64,000 nucleotides of DNA from Holothuria scabra (lineage: Eukaryota; Echinodermata; Holothuroidea; Aspidochirotida; Holothuriidae): the NCBI GenBank assembly GCA_037179385.1, contig CM074179.1:9909972-9973971 (forward strand), in the 5' to 3' direction. Shown piece by piece: positions 12,560 through 39,457 of the stretch. A program made the position numbers and the translations under genes. Each line of letters opens with the position of its first letter. The stretch's first letter is position 1. Under the pieces are notes generated by a model, which saw only the letters and a program-made list of their open reading frames with translations, did no database searches and was not told the DNA's origin.

Positions 12560-13440
12560 AGTGGCGCACGAGACGGGGGCAGGGGGAAGACTGCCCCAAA
12601 TTTCGGCAAAATCTAAATTCGGGCAGGAATTTGGGAAAACTTCGGGCAGCAATTTGGAAAAAAATCGGACAGCGCTTTAATTTTGGAAAAAAGGGATGCT
12701 TTTTCAGAAAATTCCTAAATGTGTCCGAAATCTTAGACTGCCCGAAAAAAGGAAAGAAACGTCATATAGTCGCTTTCATACAGTCGTTTTCATGAAAACC
12801 CAAGTCGAGATTCCAAAAAATCGCTACACCTTCGGGCAGTGCAAAAAGCTTTTATTAGTGACTTTTACTTCACTTATAATCACAACACAATGCCCGAAAT
12901 TGTCGAATACCCAAATTCTTTCAAGCAAATTCCCGAAAATGGAAAAGTACCATAAGTAAGGGTAACATAGTTACGAAAACTCAAACATATCAAAAAATCA
13001 TGGCGCATTTGGGAAGCCTGTGGCTTAAAGGAAACAATCGTTCTTGAGCATGTTTTTAAATGTTGTGCAACACAATACGGTACTCGAAATGGCCGATTAT
13101 TTTAATAGCTTCAAATCTTTACCGCAAAACAAAAAAAGCTATTTTTAAAGTGACATCTTCATGGAAATTAACAAAGATCTGCGACACATTTGGGTAGAAT
13201 GTGAAAAAAAGTTTTCACCATCCCCACTTCATACTGTGGTCTTGCAAAAATTGCCCGAAAGGGTCAAATATTTGGGCACAGGTTAAAAAAGATGCTGAGA
13301 CGTTTTCAAATGCCAAATTAATTCAACGCACGGGCAGAAGGGTGTTTAGGTGCAGTGCCCAAAAGTTTGCCATCTATCCTGCTCTAGAGTCGAATACGGG
13401 CAATGGTTATGAAAATCGGGTAATTTGTTTTTCGATACTT
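12560..13440. repeat. Low-identity repeat rich in 'cgggcag/cccgaaa' words
   Basis: Starts near cagtggcgcacgagacgg (about 12559) and then carries scattered 'ttcgggcag' and 'tgcccgaaa' words to about 13430. Open frames exist but translate with no recognisable domain. Confidence 0.35.
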
Positions 13441-14650
13441 TAATGACGCAGTGTGATAATGTCTTCCCATAAGTCTGCTTGAAAATTCTTTAAACACACC
13501 TTGTAATGTTACATTTTTCAAACAAAACGACTTTTTCAGAGCAAAACCAACCTTCAACTATATACAAAACAGAAATAACGTCCGGCTCCTCTGGAGCAAC
13601 TGCAAAATTAACCTAAATCTTTACCATGTATATAAACTTATACTAAAAATTATGATCAATATTATTAAAAAATTATACTCACAATGTTACCGTGGTGGAA
13701 ACCGCAGACGTGGCCAGATTCAAATAAAAAAGCCGGGCACGGGCACTTGAGACGCTCTTAACCCAAGTAATGATTACAGTCAGGGCCCTCCCTACCGCAC
13801 GAGCAAGCCCCCAAATCGCCCAAAACATCCCTTAGCACAAAGTAAAACGTAGGGGGGGGGGGGTCCCACCGTCACGAGTCCGCACCAAACCCCGGACCCG
13901 CTCCAAACTATAAACAAATTACTCTTGGTAACTTGCAATATACAGCCACGTCGAAGGTCTCCGGAGCTTCCCCGCACGGACTTCAAAATTTTCACAAATT
14001 AAGAAAAACCTTTACAGAAAGAGAAGTCAGGAGCGAGTGACTAGTTTCTGGGAGCCGACACCCCGCTCCCGCAAGAACTTATTTACACATCAACAGAACC
14101 TATTAACAAAACAATAGAAGTCTTAAACAGAACACTAGAAAAGTATGATGACTTGCATGCAGGTGCTCTTGCATGAAGCCAACGTCCTGGCCTGCGGAAG
14201 AAGAAAACAAGAATAATAGAGTTAATAGCTAGGAGGATAAACATCAATAGCGACCCCAGCCGGTCGCTACACTATTTCACGAATCGACTGCTTCGAAATT
14301 GTCCACAGTCCTTTTCAAGTAAGGCCTTGCTCCTCTTGAAGGCTTGAATGACAACTTTTTGTGTAATATTGATATCATATTGTGAGAGAAGTCAAATATA
14401 TTCTTCCTTCGTTGTTGTAATGCAACTCAGTAAAAGAAACCCCGGCCCTGGCTGTGATTTTCCAGAAAATTTTGGATTTGGGGTTTTCTGTAAGGAAATT
14501 TGAAAAGTTGGGAGCATAAATGAAGAATCTGCATTTTCCTCATATATTGGTGCAAATCTGAGATTGGCTGCACGACGACTGAATCGTTGTTCTACGTAAT
14601 GTCATCTAAGGCTAACGATCTGATACTCTGAAATGCCATTGAAAACATTT
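13440..14650. other. No gene recognised
   Basis: Contains a G run at about 13851-13862, and a short hairpin with arms tagcgacc/ggtcgcta near 14247-14269. I considered a solo LTR here but could not find matching ends. Confidence 0.35.
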
Positions 14651-14960
14651 CTCAAACTTTGTTGTCCTTTTTAGACAAAGTGTTTAAAAATCACGTCCCT
14701 TTATTTGAGAAAATTTGGAATTCTTTGAAAAACAATTAAAAAAAAAAACAATATAGCTGCCGGCGTCTCTTGATGAAATGGTGTCACATATGGTTAACAT
14801 CCGATTTTGTCATTTCCAGAGCTCGTTAAAATTTTAGAAAACAATTTATGAGCGAGAAATAATGCATCGTACATGGCATTTTGTCGGAAATTTTCCTTAT
14901 TTGGAAAACTAAAAAAGGGGTTTTCGGCCTCTGGAAGTGACGGGGGGGGGGGAGCTGTCG
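14650..14960 (-). repeat. MITE-like dispersed repeat, diverged copy 3
   Basis: The phrase 'tggtgtcacatat' followed by 'tttccagagctcg' (about 14779-14825) matches the order in copy 1 (8800-8850). It is followed by a G-rich tract at 14942-14952. Diverged and partial. Confidence 0.45.
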
Positions 14961-15029
14961 CCCACAGCCCCCCTCCCTACGCCTATGATATTTTGCACAG
15001 GCAGTCCTGCACGTTTTATTGTCGGTCAG

Positions 15030-15880
15030 TGGGCAGGAATGGACACCACTTTTATTAGAATGAAAGATCGAAAAGGCAGTATTGCCTAGGTGGAGAATAA
15101 GTTTGCTGTAGTCAAACCAAGTTTGATGAGACTTAAACCGCTTGTACCTCACAAACACGCTTCACACAGTCTTGATCGTGAACCAAAACTTTGAAGACAT
15201 CAGCAAAACGCCTAACAGATTCATGGGGATTACATCTCAAAAATCATCAACATCAGGAAAAGAACAGAACAGAACCCTGTGAACACCAATAGAGTACTTG
15301 CATGATTAGATAAGACACCGTAAACATACAAAATGTGTTTCTTCCAGAAGGCTAGCTATAGAGATAACATAAAACGCTTTAACACAAATTGCATAATTGT
15401 ATGACTTTTGAAAAGAATTTGTGTTCAACAGTGTCAATTTTTTATTTCTTTCTAAGTAATTTATATACGTACCTAACTGATGGTTTCCAGAACTGCAAAG
15501 CTAGTATCATGACTTTCCCTGAAGCCAAAACAGTTGTCAAAATGTATTTTTATCTAAGTTTTGAGAATATCCTAGGAAGAGTTTCAATAGTCTTTCCAAG
15601 AAGCTTATTTATTCAAAGTAACAGATTGCATGATTGGGCGATAATTCTCTTAAGAGTTGCGGACCGGTTCTTTTTTAAGATTGACTTGAGTTTTGCTACT
15701 TTTAGAGCATGAGAAAAGACTTCAGTTGAAAGTAATATATTAAAAATATGGCATAATACTGGAAAAGCCACATGACAAATGGATTTAAGAATCGTTGAGG
15801 TAATTTCGCCCAAGCCAGGAGATTTTCTATTTTTTAAAGACATTTTTTCTAAGAGATTTTATCGAGTAATGTTATAACAT
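15030..15880 (-). pseudogene. LINE (non-LTR retrotransposon) reverse-transcriptase fragment, degenerate
   Basis: Minus-strand frames carry a run of non-LTR reverse-transcriptase signatures in the right order. The piece near 15843-15665 reads LKNRKSPGLGEITSTILK, then LCHIFNILLS (family pattern: KSpG.d.i....lK, then pl..iFN). Further on come FGFRE, a DTVEHK piece (usual AFDTVdH), QGSVL (usual GvpQGSvL) and KLILHLGNTAFSIF near 15090 (usual kLsLN..KT...iF). Stops and frameshifts separate the pieces, so it is a dead fragment. The family is CR1/jockey-like in style, but I cannot assign it further. Confidence 0.65.
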
Positions 15881-16608
15881 CTGGTTAATGATCAGTCAGT
15901 GGTAATGAACAGCCATTGTTTTGGCTGTCCAAAACGTTTCTTTTAAAATGTATAAACATGAAATTGTAAAACAAATAATTTTAAGAGATCGTACTAGGAA
16001 GATAATTACCTTCAGAAAATATGAAAGCATCATTTGTTGAACTTACATAGATTTGATTCTACGCATTGCCAGATCTACAAAAGCAATTTTTCTTAACATG
16101 ATTTGTTGTAAATAAATTTGGTAAGAAATGTCCACAAATTTAATTTAGTCATTTACCTAATTTGCGGATTTTCGCATGCAAAGACAGCTTAACCCGCTAC
16201 AATGAGGATGACTTGCTATTAAACGATGTCATGAAAATATTAAGGAACAATGTATTACCGTCCTATCTACGATGATCACTCCACCCTTTAAATGACCAGA
16301 CACCAAATACATGTGAGGGTCCCAAAATCACGTGACCACTTTTTTAAGCTGGCTACTGTAGATGAAAGGAAAATACACTTAATACGTTCTTACAACAAAC
16401 ACATGCCCCATTGCAAGGGTAATGCATTGAATATTCATGACATACATAGCAGAAACAGTCTTTCAGGTGTTTGCGGGGATATCCAGATTTCAATTCTGTT
16501 GGACTGTATCTCCAAGGAGAGAAAAAAAAATGCGACTCAAAACTATTTAAGAAAGAGACTTACCAGTGTCGTTATGAAGCGAAGAAATGCTCACCTGATA
16601 TCTTCACC
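15880..16608. promoter_or_regulatory. Upstream region of lectin 1 (promoter not resolved)
   Basis: This precedes the lectin 1 start codon. The reading frame stays open upstream of the ATG from 16471, but the first methionine that begins a signal peptide is at 16609. No clear TATA box or initiator could be picked out by eye, so the transcription start is unknown. Confidence 0.25.
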
Positions 16609-29359
<12,751 letters not shown>

Positions 29360-30125
29360 CATACCTTGGTCGTACACATTTAAAATGGTGTCTTGAAATC
29401 AACCTTTTTTTCTAAACACTTTTTATCCCCACTAGCTTAAACACGTGTACACCAAGTGCGTAGGAAGCAGGGGGGGGGGTGGGCCAGCGGGGTATCCCCA
29501 TGTGAAAAATTTGGAGCGAAAGTATGCATCCGCCTTGCTTCCCGGGCCAGAAAACCCCTTTACCATTTTCCAAATCCCAATGAATCATTACAAATGATGA
29601 TTAAAAACTTTGTGTCCCTGTTTAATGATCTTTTCGTTTTCTACCATTTCCTATCCTTCAATGATCACCCTAGACTTTTTTCTCCTAGGCGCTGCGTCAT
29701 ATTAATTTTTTTCAAGAATATTGCCACAAGTCATTCCTCCCGCAGAAGCGTGACAGGCCGACTACCACAGCGTGCATTTTGCACACCGTGCAACTAGCTT
29801 ACTCTAGTATCCCTCCCGTGTTCCACCCTCGAAAATTCAGTCGAGATTCCAACTATCAGACGGTTTTCAAGGTTGGAAACATGAAACGTAACTTAATTAA
29901 ATAGTCCGAAAAATAAGAGGCATCATTTCAAAAGTCACTTTCAAATTTTCATAAAAATTAAAAATGATTGTAGAATGCAAATGCTAAGCTACAACTTTGT
30001 ATTCATCCAATGGTACTGGTATACTGTATTAATCATCTAAGAGTTTTCTAACAATGTTTTCAATTTGCTCATTTTTGTTAAAGTGAAAAGTGTATTCCAA
30101 ACAAAAGCTGAAAATAGCGACTGCT
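29360..30125. other. Downstream of lectin 1, nothing recognised
   Basis: Includes a G-rich phrase at 29470-29480. No coding exon supported. Confidence 0.4.
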
Positions 30126-30432
30126 AAGCAGTGGCTTAGCCTTGGGGGAGCTGGGGAAACATTCCTCTAGCTCTGAAAAATGAAAATTGAAAATTTGTCA
30201 TTTGTAACGCCATTCACTTCCAGCGTAGATTCCCCACTCTTCTTATCATGAAATTTCGATTTTCCTCCAATAGAATCTCCATATTTGAAAAGCCAAATTT
30301 TTCCGCGAGCTTTGCCCGCCGCAAAGCACAATTCGTGATGCAGAAGTGTTCGCTCATTAACCAGTTTGGTAATCTTTTCCGAGCTGTAGAAATGACCGAT
30401 ACGAATATTGTTGTATGTGACATCAGATGATA
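30126..30432 (+). repeat. MITE-like dispersed repeat, copy 4
   Basis: Starts at cagtggcttagccttggg and contains 'ttgcccgccgcaaagca', 'gttcgctcattaaccagtttgg' in part and 'cttttccgagct', in the same order as 11690-11992. It ends at 'tgtgacatcaga'. Confidence 0.6.
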
Positions 30433-30599
30433 ATATGATAATTTTATAAGCTAAAATCTTTACTTTTTTGGTGATTTACTCAGGTAAAAGCTTTGTTTTG
30501 CTGCACATATATACATTAAAGCAGACCCACGATAGACAATGGTTGTCTGAAATACTTTTCACTTTGGTAGCTCATCTTGTGTGAAATTCATTTTGCAAA

Positions 30600-32290
30600 T
30601 GCAGTTCAAGCAAGGGCTAACACATCAAACCTGACAATTTAAAACACTTATCCTCAGAAACTCTACCCAAAAATTCAACTTTCTTTTCTAGAAAATACAA
30701 GAGAGTGGAGCACATCCGGTTTTCCCATAAATCTACAACTAGGTTTAGTTTTCTTTACCTTTAAAATTATCTTAAGGAATTTACGATGAAAAACCTGAAC
30801 ACACATGGTCACCATTAAAAAATCCCCAACCTTCACAACCCTCATACTAAGATATCAACTGGTAAAGACAACTTTCTAGGTTTTGCAGTCAAAACAAACA
30901 TAACCTTTCTGGCCTGGTCTACCTGTTTCTTTTTGCTTTTTAAACGAACCATTATAACTTAATGCTGTAACCAAATAAACATTATCATCAACGACCTGTC
31001 GCTTTGCATTGCCAAAAGTAAAGAGATGGATAGGGGTTTCTTACTTTACTTCTTGAGAAAATGACCATCTTGGGTTTAGCAGTGCTCACAGTCAGATGCC
31101 ATAGGTTGCAGTACTCATAAACAGCATTCAGAGCCAACTGTAAATCATTCGGGGAGTCGGACATAGCACATGTATCATCAGATTACAACACTGCATTCAT
31201 CTTTTACTCAAGAAAAATTCGAAGCCATTTAGGTTAAATGCAAATACTAAAGGGAATAAATTCTCAGTCCGCCTGACACGGGCCAACATTACCCTTAAAA
31301 AAATTAGCCAATTTGGAACCTTGTTTCACACAGGATTTAGCTTTTTCATTAGTATTGTAAACCACATGAATTGTGTCCCAATTCATGTTATTAGCTAATA
31401 ACTTGTTCCACAATGAAGAATTGTCAATAAGCTAAAAAAAACCCTTCTTTTTCCCCTAAATAAATCACCGTACAGTTTTTTTTTCTCTTTCAAAGATACA
31501 AGTCAATTAATGAATGCAAAACAAATATGTGGTCGTTTGTGCTGTGGACCCGTAAAACTCCAGTCTGCTCTTCACCTATAATGTCTTACATTGATACAGG
31601 CTGTAAACAACTTCCCAATATATCTAAGTAAAATAATGCCTCGGTAATTACCTCAATCATTGACAGACGCTTTATTTTCATAAGCAGGAAGCATAATACT
31701 AATGCACCCCTCAGTAAGAACACGTCTCGATAAGAAAATAAGATTAAACGCCTTGCCTCCAAGTTCCAAAACAACATCAGGGCAATTTTTCAAAAATTCG
31801 TTAATTACGTTATCAACACCATTTGATTCATTATTTGTCAACTTTTCAACAACTTGCTACACTTCGACAAAAGTAAATGGCATATTGATATCTATGTTAA
31901 TGGTGTGAGTTTGGTTGCATGGGTTAAATTTTCAGTTTGTTCAGACGTCGTTTGGTTGAGTTTTTTAAACTTACTCGAAAATGTGCTAAGCGATGTTACA
32001 CTTTTATAACTGTTTGGGCAAGAGCCAGAGTGATTCAGAATGCTCCAATAATCCTTTGGATAATGATTTAAAATTTCTCAATTTATGTGAAGATTGGCAG
32101 TCGTTTACACTTTCTACAAAAAGTTTGTACACAGCAGTTTTGTTTTTAGATTCCAACTCAAAACGCTGCTTTTCACACCGCCACTTGTTTTACCGATTTT
32201 TTTAAATGCATCCATATACTTCGTATTTTGTCTCACACTCTTTCGTAACCCAAGGCCTGTTTGAAAACCGTCTGTTTGGTGTCACGAGGG
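30600..32290 (-). pseudogene. LINE fragment: linker, reverse transcriptase and C-terminal domain
   Basis: Read on the minus strand. From about 32280 there is a linker like PWVTKEC..KYEVYG. At 31841-31653 comes a reverse-transcriptase block with NESNGVDNVINEFLK and AFNLIF. Near 31190-31040 comes SDDTCAMSDSPNDLQLALN, then YCNLWHLTV and KMVIFSRSK (family pattern: yADDt...S..dLQ.aLn...yC..W.LtVN..KtK..iFsr). At about 30980-30850 comes LSYNGSFKK, then QARKVMFVL and KLSLPVDI, typical of the region after the palm in this type of LINE. The conserved tyrosine before ADD is lost, and stops and frameshifts abound. Dead copy. Confidence 0.7.
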
Positions 32291-32429
32291 TGACATGCAT
32301 GACTTACTATAACGATAACAGTAAAGACCACAAGACACAGCAAACTACCAAACAGAGCGTATTAAGCTTTCTTAAGCCTATTTATATATGTTCTTCTGGA
32401 GTGTACTTTCTACATATACTAACTTGAAG

Positions 32430-34400
32430 TTCTTTCTTCTAATATTAACAATGAAAATTTAAAATAATGGAATACCAGTGTTCAGATTTCAATTGGAGGA
32501 AAGAAAAAAAGATGATTATAATCGTTTGCTTTTAGATTTTAGCAGTGACACAATACAACGATTGGTTTCACATTCCCCTAAATTGTACTTTTGTTTTCCC
32601 AGCACCCGGCGAACACACTAGGGTTCTTCCTTTTCTTTTTAAAACGTACATAGAAACAGGCACGCTGAAACTAACAGGCAACTGAAAACCGGTCGGACAA
32701 AAACACAAACGCTAACCAGCATCAAACCACACACAAAACATAAAACATAAAGGTCTGTGACAAATGGAAAAGACGAACCAACCCCACCCCAACACCCAAA
32801 CAATCCGCCAACTCACCCACAACCGCCCGAACACCAAACACCGCCCTAAGACAACAAAAAACAAGAACATCCGAAAACCGCACCCCACGGTCACCCCCAC
32901 ACCCGAAGGCAACACCACGCCCGAGGGCAGCAACACGCCCCAAGGCAACAACACGCCCGAAGGCAACGACACGCCCGAATGCAGCAACACGCCCGAAGGC
33001 AACGACACGTAAAAAGGACTGGGCAAATTATCTACAGGAACACCTTGCCCAAGGGTGCCCCTTGAGGCAGTTGTGGCAAAGGGTAACCTCCTAATTCCCA
33101 CGTGTACACAAACTCCACAACCGGATGCAGTTTAACGTCCTACCCAGGACTAGGGTTCTTCCTACCATATAACTTATTACTCCCTGACTCTGACCGACTG
33201 TTTATAACGTCCTAACTCGACCGATGACGTAGGAGCTTCTCGCTGAGCTTAATACGTGAATTATGACCCATCGAACACAACCTGTGGTTGGGAATCCGTT
33301 ACACGTCTGTCATACGAGCCACATCCACGAGGATTAGCAATGCACCCCTCAGAACCTGAGTTTCAAATCGATATACCAAAGCCAAGAAAACCCCTGTGGA
33401 TGAACAAATGAAGAAACCTTCCCCAATATTGCCCCAGAATTACATATTAACATAGAATACTACTCACTAGAAGTACCTGCGTAAAATAATATCAAACATG
33501 ACACCCAAAATATGAAGTTATTTTATATTTATGATCGAGACTATTCCTTCACGGAATTCCATCGGTAATCTCATAATCCTTCTCTGCCTAAACATATGAA
33601 CAAGTGATACGAAAACTCATGATTCCTGATACCAAACACCAACATAAGGCTAATTGTGAGGATGTAATACTATTTAATCGTCAGAGAGCAATTTTCAGGT
33701 AGATGCACACTGTTCAACAAGGTGTTTCTTGATTGGCTGTTGCAATTGTATTGTATCGATTGTATTCTTTGTTGGGGTTATGGATTAAGTTAGGGATTAC
33801 GGGTATCGTTAGCCAGTTAGAATTTTTTTTGTTAAACAGTGCCCATCGCCCCCAATTTTCTACAGTTGGCTTAGTTTCCTCTGTTGCTCTCGTCAACTTA
33901 CTTCCACCAATTACTACTATCAAATAAATTCACAAACTAATCATGAATTTTCTCATTTTATTACCTAGTATAACAATAGTAAGCATTATACTCACATAAA
34001 TACCACGTTTAACTGAGTTTCTACGGCAGCAAAACCAAATACTCAACGACTTCTTCCTGCCTCAATACACTAGGCTATAACGATTTTTGTTCTCAATAAC
34101 GAGTGAAGCAATTTGGATCTCAAATCCAGTACAAAATAAACAAATTTAGACCTCAATATCTAAATTACTTCGTTAAGATCTCAATGCTTTATTCCGAAGA
34201 ATATCCCGGCTCCCAATAGCTAGGAACTTGCTCGTTTTCCACAGTACCGTGACGACGTGGCTGCTGGATGGAAAGCAACTGCTTTACCACATCATGCTCA
34301 CACCCAGCAGTAACAATGGATTACACGCTACATGCATCCCAAGTATTTCAAACCGCCGGAAAATAACAATAACAGGTGACAAACACTAGAATTTCAAGAC
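32430..34400. other. Sequence separating two LINE pieces; contains an 18-bp minisatellite
   Basis: The phrase actagggttcttcct occurs at about 32618 and 33150. Apart from the minisatellite at 32901-33008 I see no gene. The origin of this 2-kb stretch is unclear. Confidence 0.35.
32901..33008 (+). repeat. 18-bp minisatellite, 6 units
   Basis: Six units of the type gcccgaaggcaacaacac, the first starting a instead of g. The length is a multiple of three, so one + frame reads T-P-E-G-N-x repeats (to a stop at 33009) and a minus frame reads G-V-x-L-P-S-type repeats. No evidence that either is translated. Confidence 0.85.
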
Positions 34401-34419
34401 AGCTCCCTCTTTATGTGAT

Positions 34420-35664
34420 ACAGCTAGCAAAAAGTTTGTACACAGCAGCTTTTTTTTTAGATTCCAACCCAAACCGCTGCTTTTTTACACCCCCACTTGT
34501 TTTACCAATTTTGTTTAGTGTATACATATACTTCTTTATTTTGTGTCATACTCTTTCTTAACCCAAGGCCTGCTTAAAAACCGTCTGATTGGTTAAACCT
34601 TCCTCTTTGAGATAGGACTGAACATGCCTAACTCCTTGGAAGGATTGAAAAATAAATTATTAATATAAGATAACAAGGAATGAATATCGGCTTGAAAGAC
34701 TGTTGGAATGTTTTGATTTAGGAGTTGAATGCGTTCATCGACTGCCTTAATATCATCATTCGAAAAATCATCCCATTAGCATAACAAGATCATAATTCCA
34801 ATAACATTTAAGTAAGGTGTAAGAAAGTTTTACAATATCTTCACAGCTGTCCACTATATCACTCTAGAGATCATCTTGGTGAAAATCAGGTAAGTCATTA
34901 GCAAGCTGGTCTTTAAGTTTAAAAGTAATGTAATCCTGAGCGAGTTCATCAGAAATACACGATTCAAAATCACCAATGTAAAATTCAGTGATAGGGGGAA
35001 ACAGCGACAAAGATAAATTGGCATAATCCACAACACTTTTTCCATTGGGCTTTACACCATTACTACTCGCCTTGGTACCCTTTACTACCAAATCTACCAA
35101 TTACAATATTCAAATTAAAAATTTTGCATGGTATCCTTGTTAAACCTGCTGGTGATAATACCAATAGAGAATAGTCAATGCCCTTATTACAATAATCATC
35201 TGAGTCAACTTCATTATTTCACCTCGAAGAGAAATGAAATCATCAATGCATTAAGTTCTTGAGTTTAAATCACCAAGAAGAATGAATGATAAATCAAACA
35301 AAGAGTTGATATGTAAGGATTCATCAAAGATGGATTCAAAGACATCGGGGGAATGGTGACGTGAGCCTTCTGGTGGGATATAAACGCTGCCAATTATGAA
35401 TTCAATACCACAAATATTTTTATCAACGTGCAACCACAAAATACACTCATATGAGGTATTCTCGTTGAATTTATTATAGTCACAGACAATCAACTGCATC
35501 CTTTGATGAAGCATTGAGAACGTTTTGAAGATAGCTGTAGTGAAATTTGTGTAAAATAATTTTCTTAAAATGTTCTCCCTTATGCCTTTTACCAAAGAAA
35601 ATTTCTCATACATTTCTGGATCTGAACACTTGTCAGTTATAATTTCTTCTTTATACTCTCTCAT
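34420..35664 (-). pseudogene. LINE fragment: APE-type endonuclease and linker
   Basis: The minus-strand frame 35664-35251 ends ECILWLHVDKNICGIEFIIG, VYIPPEGS, DVFESIFDE and ILLGDLNSRT. These are the signatures of the C-terminal half of the apurinic-like endonuclease of non-LTR elements (VYiPPe.S, iLLGDfNaRT). A less certain middle stretch (35100-34854) follows, then a linker segment at 34600-34420 that is about 90% identical to 32085-32280. The overlap of the two linkers suggests two separate insertions of one LINE family, or one copy rearranged. Confidence 0.7.
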
Positions 35665-35666
35665 TT

Positions 35667-35699
35667 AAACAAGGGTGTCCCAATAACTTTTGTCCTAGA
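35667..35699. repeat. Single Tc1/mariner-like MITE end
   Basis: The phrase gtgtcccaataacttttgtcc matches, in part, the right-end inverted repeat of the elements at 59262-59460 and 60604-60789. Only one end is visible here. Confidence 0.4.
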
Positions 35700-35802
35700 T
35701 TTCATTTATAGGCTGAGGAAAGTCGCAAAATCCGAAAGCTTCTTAACTGGTGCTGTCTTACATCGTTTTTGTATAGTTGACTCCCACCCTACTTTCATTC
35801 GC

Positions 35803-35803
<1 letters not shown>

Positions 35804-35854
<51 letters not shown>

Positions 35855-36069
35855 ATGTATGTATGTATATATGTATATATATATATATATATATATGTGT
35901 GTATGTATGTATGTATATATATATATATATATATAAATATATATATAGAGAGAGAGAGATATGTATGTATGTATGTATATATATATATAGAGAGATATAT
36001 ATATGTATATGTATGTATGTATGTATATATATATATATATATATATATCTATCTATATATATATATATA
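35804..36069. repeat. Compound (TA)n / (TATG)n microsatellite
   Basis: TA tracts alternate with gtatgtatgta and agagaga blocks. Long Y-I-Y-I open frames on both strands are translated microsatellite and not genes. Confidence 0.95.
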
Positions 36070-36855
<786 letters not shown>

Positions 36856-39457
36856 GGTCGAAATGCTGCGGAGGACTGTTGAAATGTGTAGGTCGGAAAG
36901 AGGTAGTAAAAAGTGCTTTAAAGTTTGCGGAAAACTCCACGACTTTTCGGGTATAAACCCTCCATCAGGTGGCAAAAACCAAACTGACCAACTAATAGTA
37001 ACAATTTGACACGACAAACATCAAATCTCAAGTGATCGCTGTAAAAACAGAACCGAACGAAAGTGACCGTCAGAAAACATGCGTGCGAAGGATGAAACAC
37101 AAATCAAAAAAAGAAAAAGATCGTCCTGGATGAAAAAGTGCACGTACAAATCGAACATGGTCGGAAAGAAGGGAAAAAAGTAGACAAAAACTTGGTCCGG
37201 AAAAAATAATTAGGGCTACACAGTACAAAATGAGCACGGACGGGTAAGTGTAAAGGAGTAAAAACTGGCTCAAAAAGGGGTGAATATTACAAAAGGTCAA
37301 TTCTAACATTAAGGCCGTGTGGAGCGGGAGTACCTAGCCTCATGATCAGTCAGTTTTCAGCACTAAGGCGGTCACGATCGGAGCCTCGGCACATTACAGG
37401 TGCCGTAACAGTTAAATGTTGTATAGAACAAGGTGAAGGGGGATTAAAATGTGCAGTCACCGGGTATCCATGGAGATTCTGTTTGATGGACCTAAGGTGC
37501 TCGGTGACTCGATCCGCGAGGCGGCGCTTGGTCTCTCCCACATACAACGAATTACATCTCCCAAATGCTAAAATATAAACTACATTAGAGGAAATGCAGG
37601 AGAATCTTTGTTTGACAATAAAGCTATTGCCGTTGGGGCCTGAAATGTTGACGAGGTCGTGTTTGCCAACAACTGGACATGTATTACACCTCGGACGGTT
37701 ACATGGAAAGGTACCAGCCGTGTCGTCGAAAGAAGTTTGTGGGTGCGAAGCCCGAACTAAATGGTTGGCTAAATTTTTCTCAACTCTAAAAGCAGTGATG
37801 GGGGGTTCCGGGAAAACATCACGGGTTGAGGGGTCTTGTCGGAGCAACTCTACATTTTTGTGGATAGCGTGTAAAATAGGACGGACCGAAAGGTGATAAG
37901 AAATAACTAAAGGAATACTTAGATTGGTACCAGATATGCTCTTTTTCACCAAGGCTTCCTCTCTGTTGGTTCCTTGAATCCTGCGTAGGGCATTAGAGAG
38001 GATTTGGCAGTGTACTGGCGTTTTTCAAAAAAGGACAAAATTTCTTCGGAGGCAGTAGAGATGTCAGAATCCTCCGAACAAATTTGTCTGGCTCGCAAGA
38101 GCTGGAAATAAGGGATAGATTTAGTGCAAATTTTGGGGTGGTTGGAAGGGCACAAAAGGTAGTTATGCGAGTCGGTTGGCTTAAAGTGTAGGTTAGAGGT
38201 AATTGTACGGTTGTTGATGGACAGTTTAAGGTCGAGAAAAACAACAGATGAGTCCGAGATACAATGGGTAAATTTCAAAAAGGGGCAAAAGGAATTAACA
38301 AAGTCGATAAAAGTTTCTAAATCACGACGGGATCCAGTGGCAACTCCTACAATATCATCAATATACCTTTTGTAAAGTATAGGTCGTGGTCCGGTATACT
38401 GAGAAAAAAGTTGTTCTTCAAAGTGACCCATGGTCAAACAGGCAACAGAGGGACCCATTTCGGTTCCCATGGCCACTCCTTTAACTTGACGGAAAAAACG
38501 CCCAATAAACTGAAAACAATTTTGCGTGACTGAGAACAAGTTCCGTTAAACGTAGGAAGGTGTCAGTCGGTATAAGAGGATCACGCCGTTTGTCTAGGTA
38601 GTAACGGATAGCTGTTAAGGCAGCATTATGAGGAATGGACGTGTAGAGGCTGGACACATCCCTGGTGAATAAAAGACGTTCTCCGTAATTTTCAGGAAAC
38701 TCAAAGTCACGAATAAGTCTCAAGAAATGTGGCGTGTCTTGAACAAACGACGGCAAAGCTGAAACTAAAGGGGAGAGCACAGAATCCACATACTCAGAAA
38801 TAAGTGTGGGGGGGGGGGGAGGCTGTGTGAAGAGACGATAGGTCTGCTAGGGTTGTTGGCTTTGTGGATTTTGGGAAGCAGGTAGAAGTTAGAAATCTGT
38901 GGGCAAGGGTGGAGTAGAGAAGTAGCGTTCTGGGTTAGTTGTTTATTGTCCATGAGTTGGGTCAAAGTGTTTTTAACTAACTTTTGGCACTCAGGAGTGG
39001 GGTCAACGGGAAGTTCTAAATAAGCACATTGGTCGGATAGCTGTTTGTTGGCCTCAGCAATATACAGGTCCTTCCGCGAAACCACAACAGCACCACCCTT
39101 GTCAGCTGGTTTAATAATGATATCCCTGTTACTTTTAAGGGATAAAATGGTATCTCGTTCTTCAGGACGAAGGTCACGCAGTGAGGTCATTTTAGGGGGA
39201 AGGGGATCGTTTACATTGTTAATGGTATTGATTACATTTTCAAGGGTGGGATTTTCTCCTGCCGTGGGAGTCCAGGAGGAACGGACAGCGTTGGCGGGGT
39301 TGGCAACTTCCTCTGAGGGGGTGTCATCCTGATGGTCTGTTATCCCGAAATGGTAGAGAAGGCGGAGTTTCCTACAGAAAGACGAAACGTCTCTGCGTAT
39401 GGAAAACTCATCAGGAAGGGGGTTCACTTAAAGTTCAAAAGTTTAAAAGTTTAAACG

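Noticed and set aside
13690..14280. Possible solo LTR
   Set aside because: Only a short terminal hairpin near 14247-14269 is seen; no matched ends, primer-binding site or target duplication.
16471..16608. N-terminal extension of lectin 1 before 16609
   Set aside because: It would place a charged, lysine-rich stretch in front of a clear signal peptide; the start at 16609 matches lectin 2 in length and layout.
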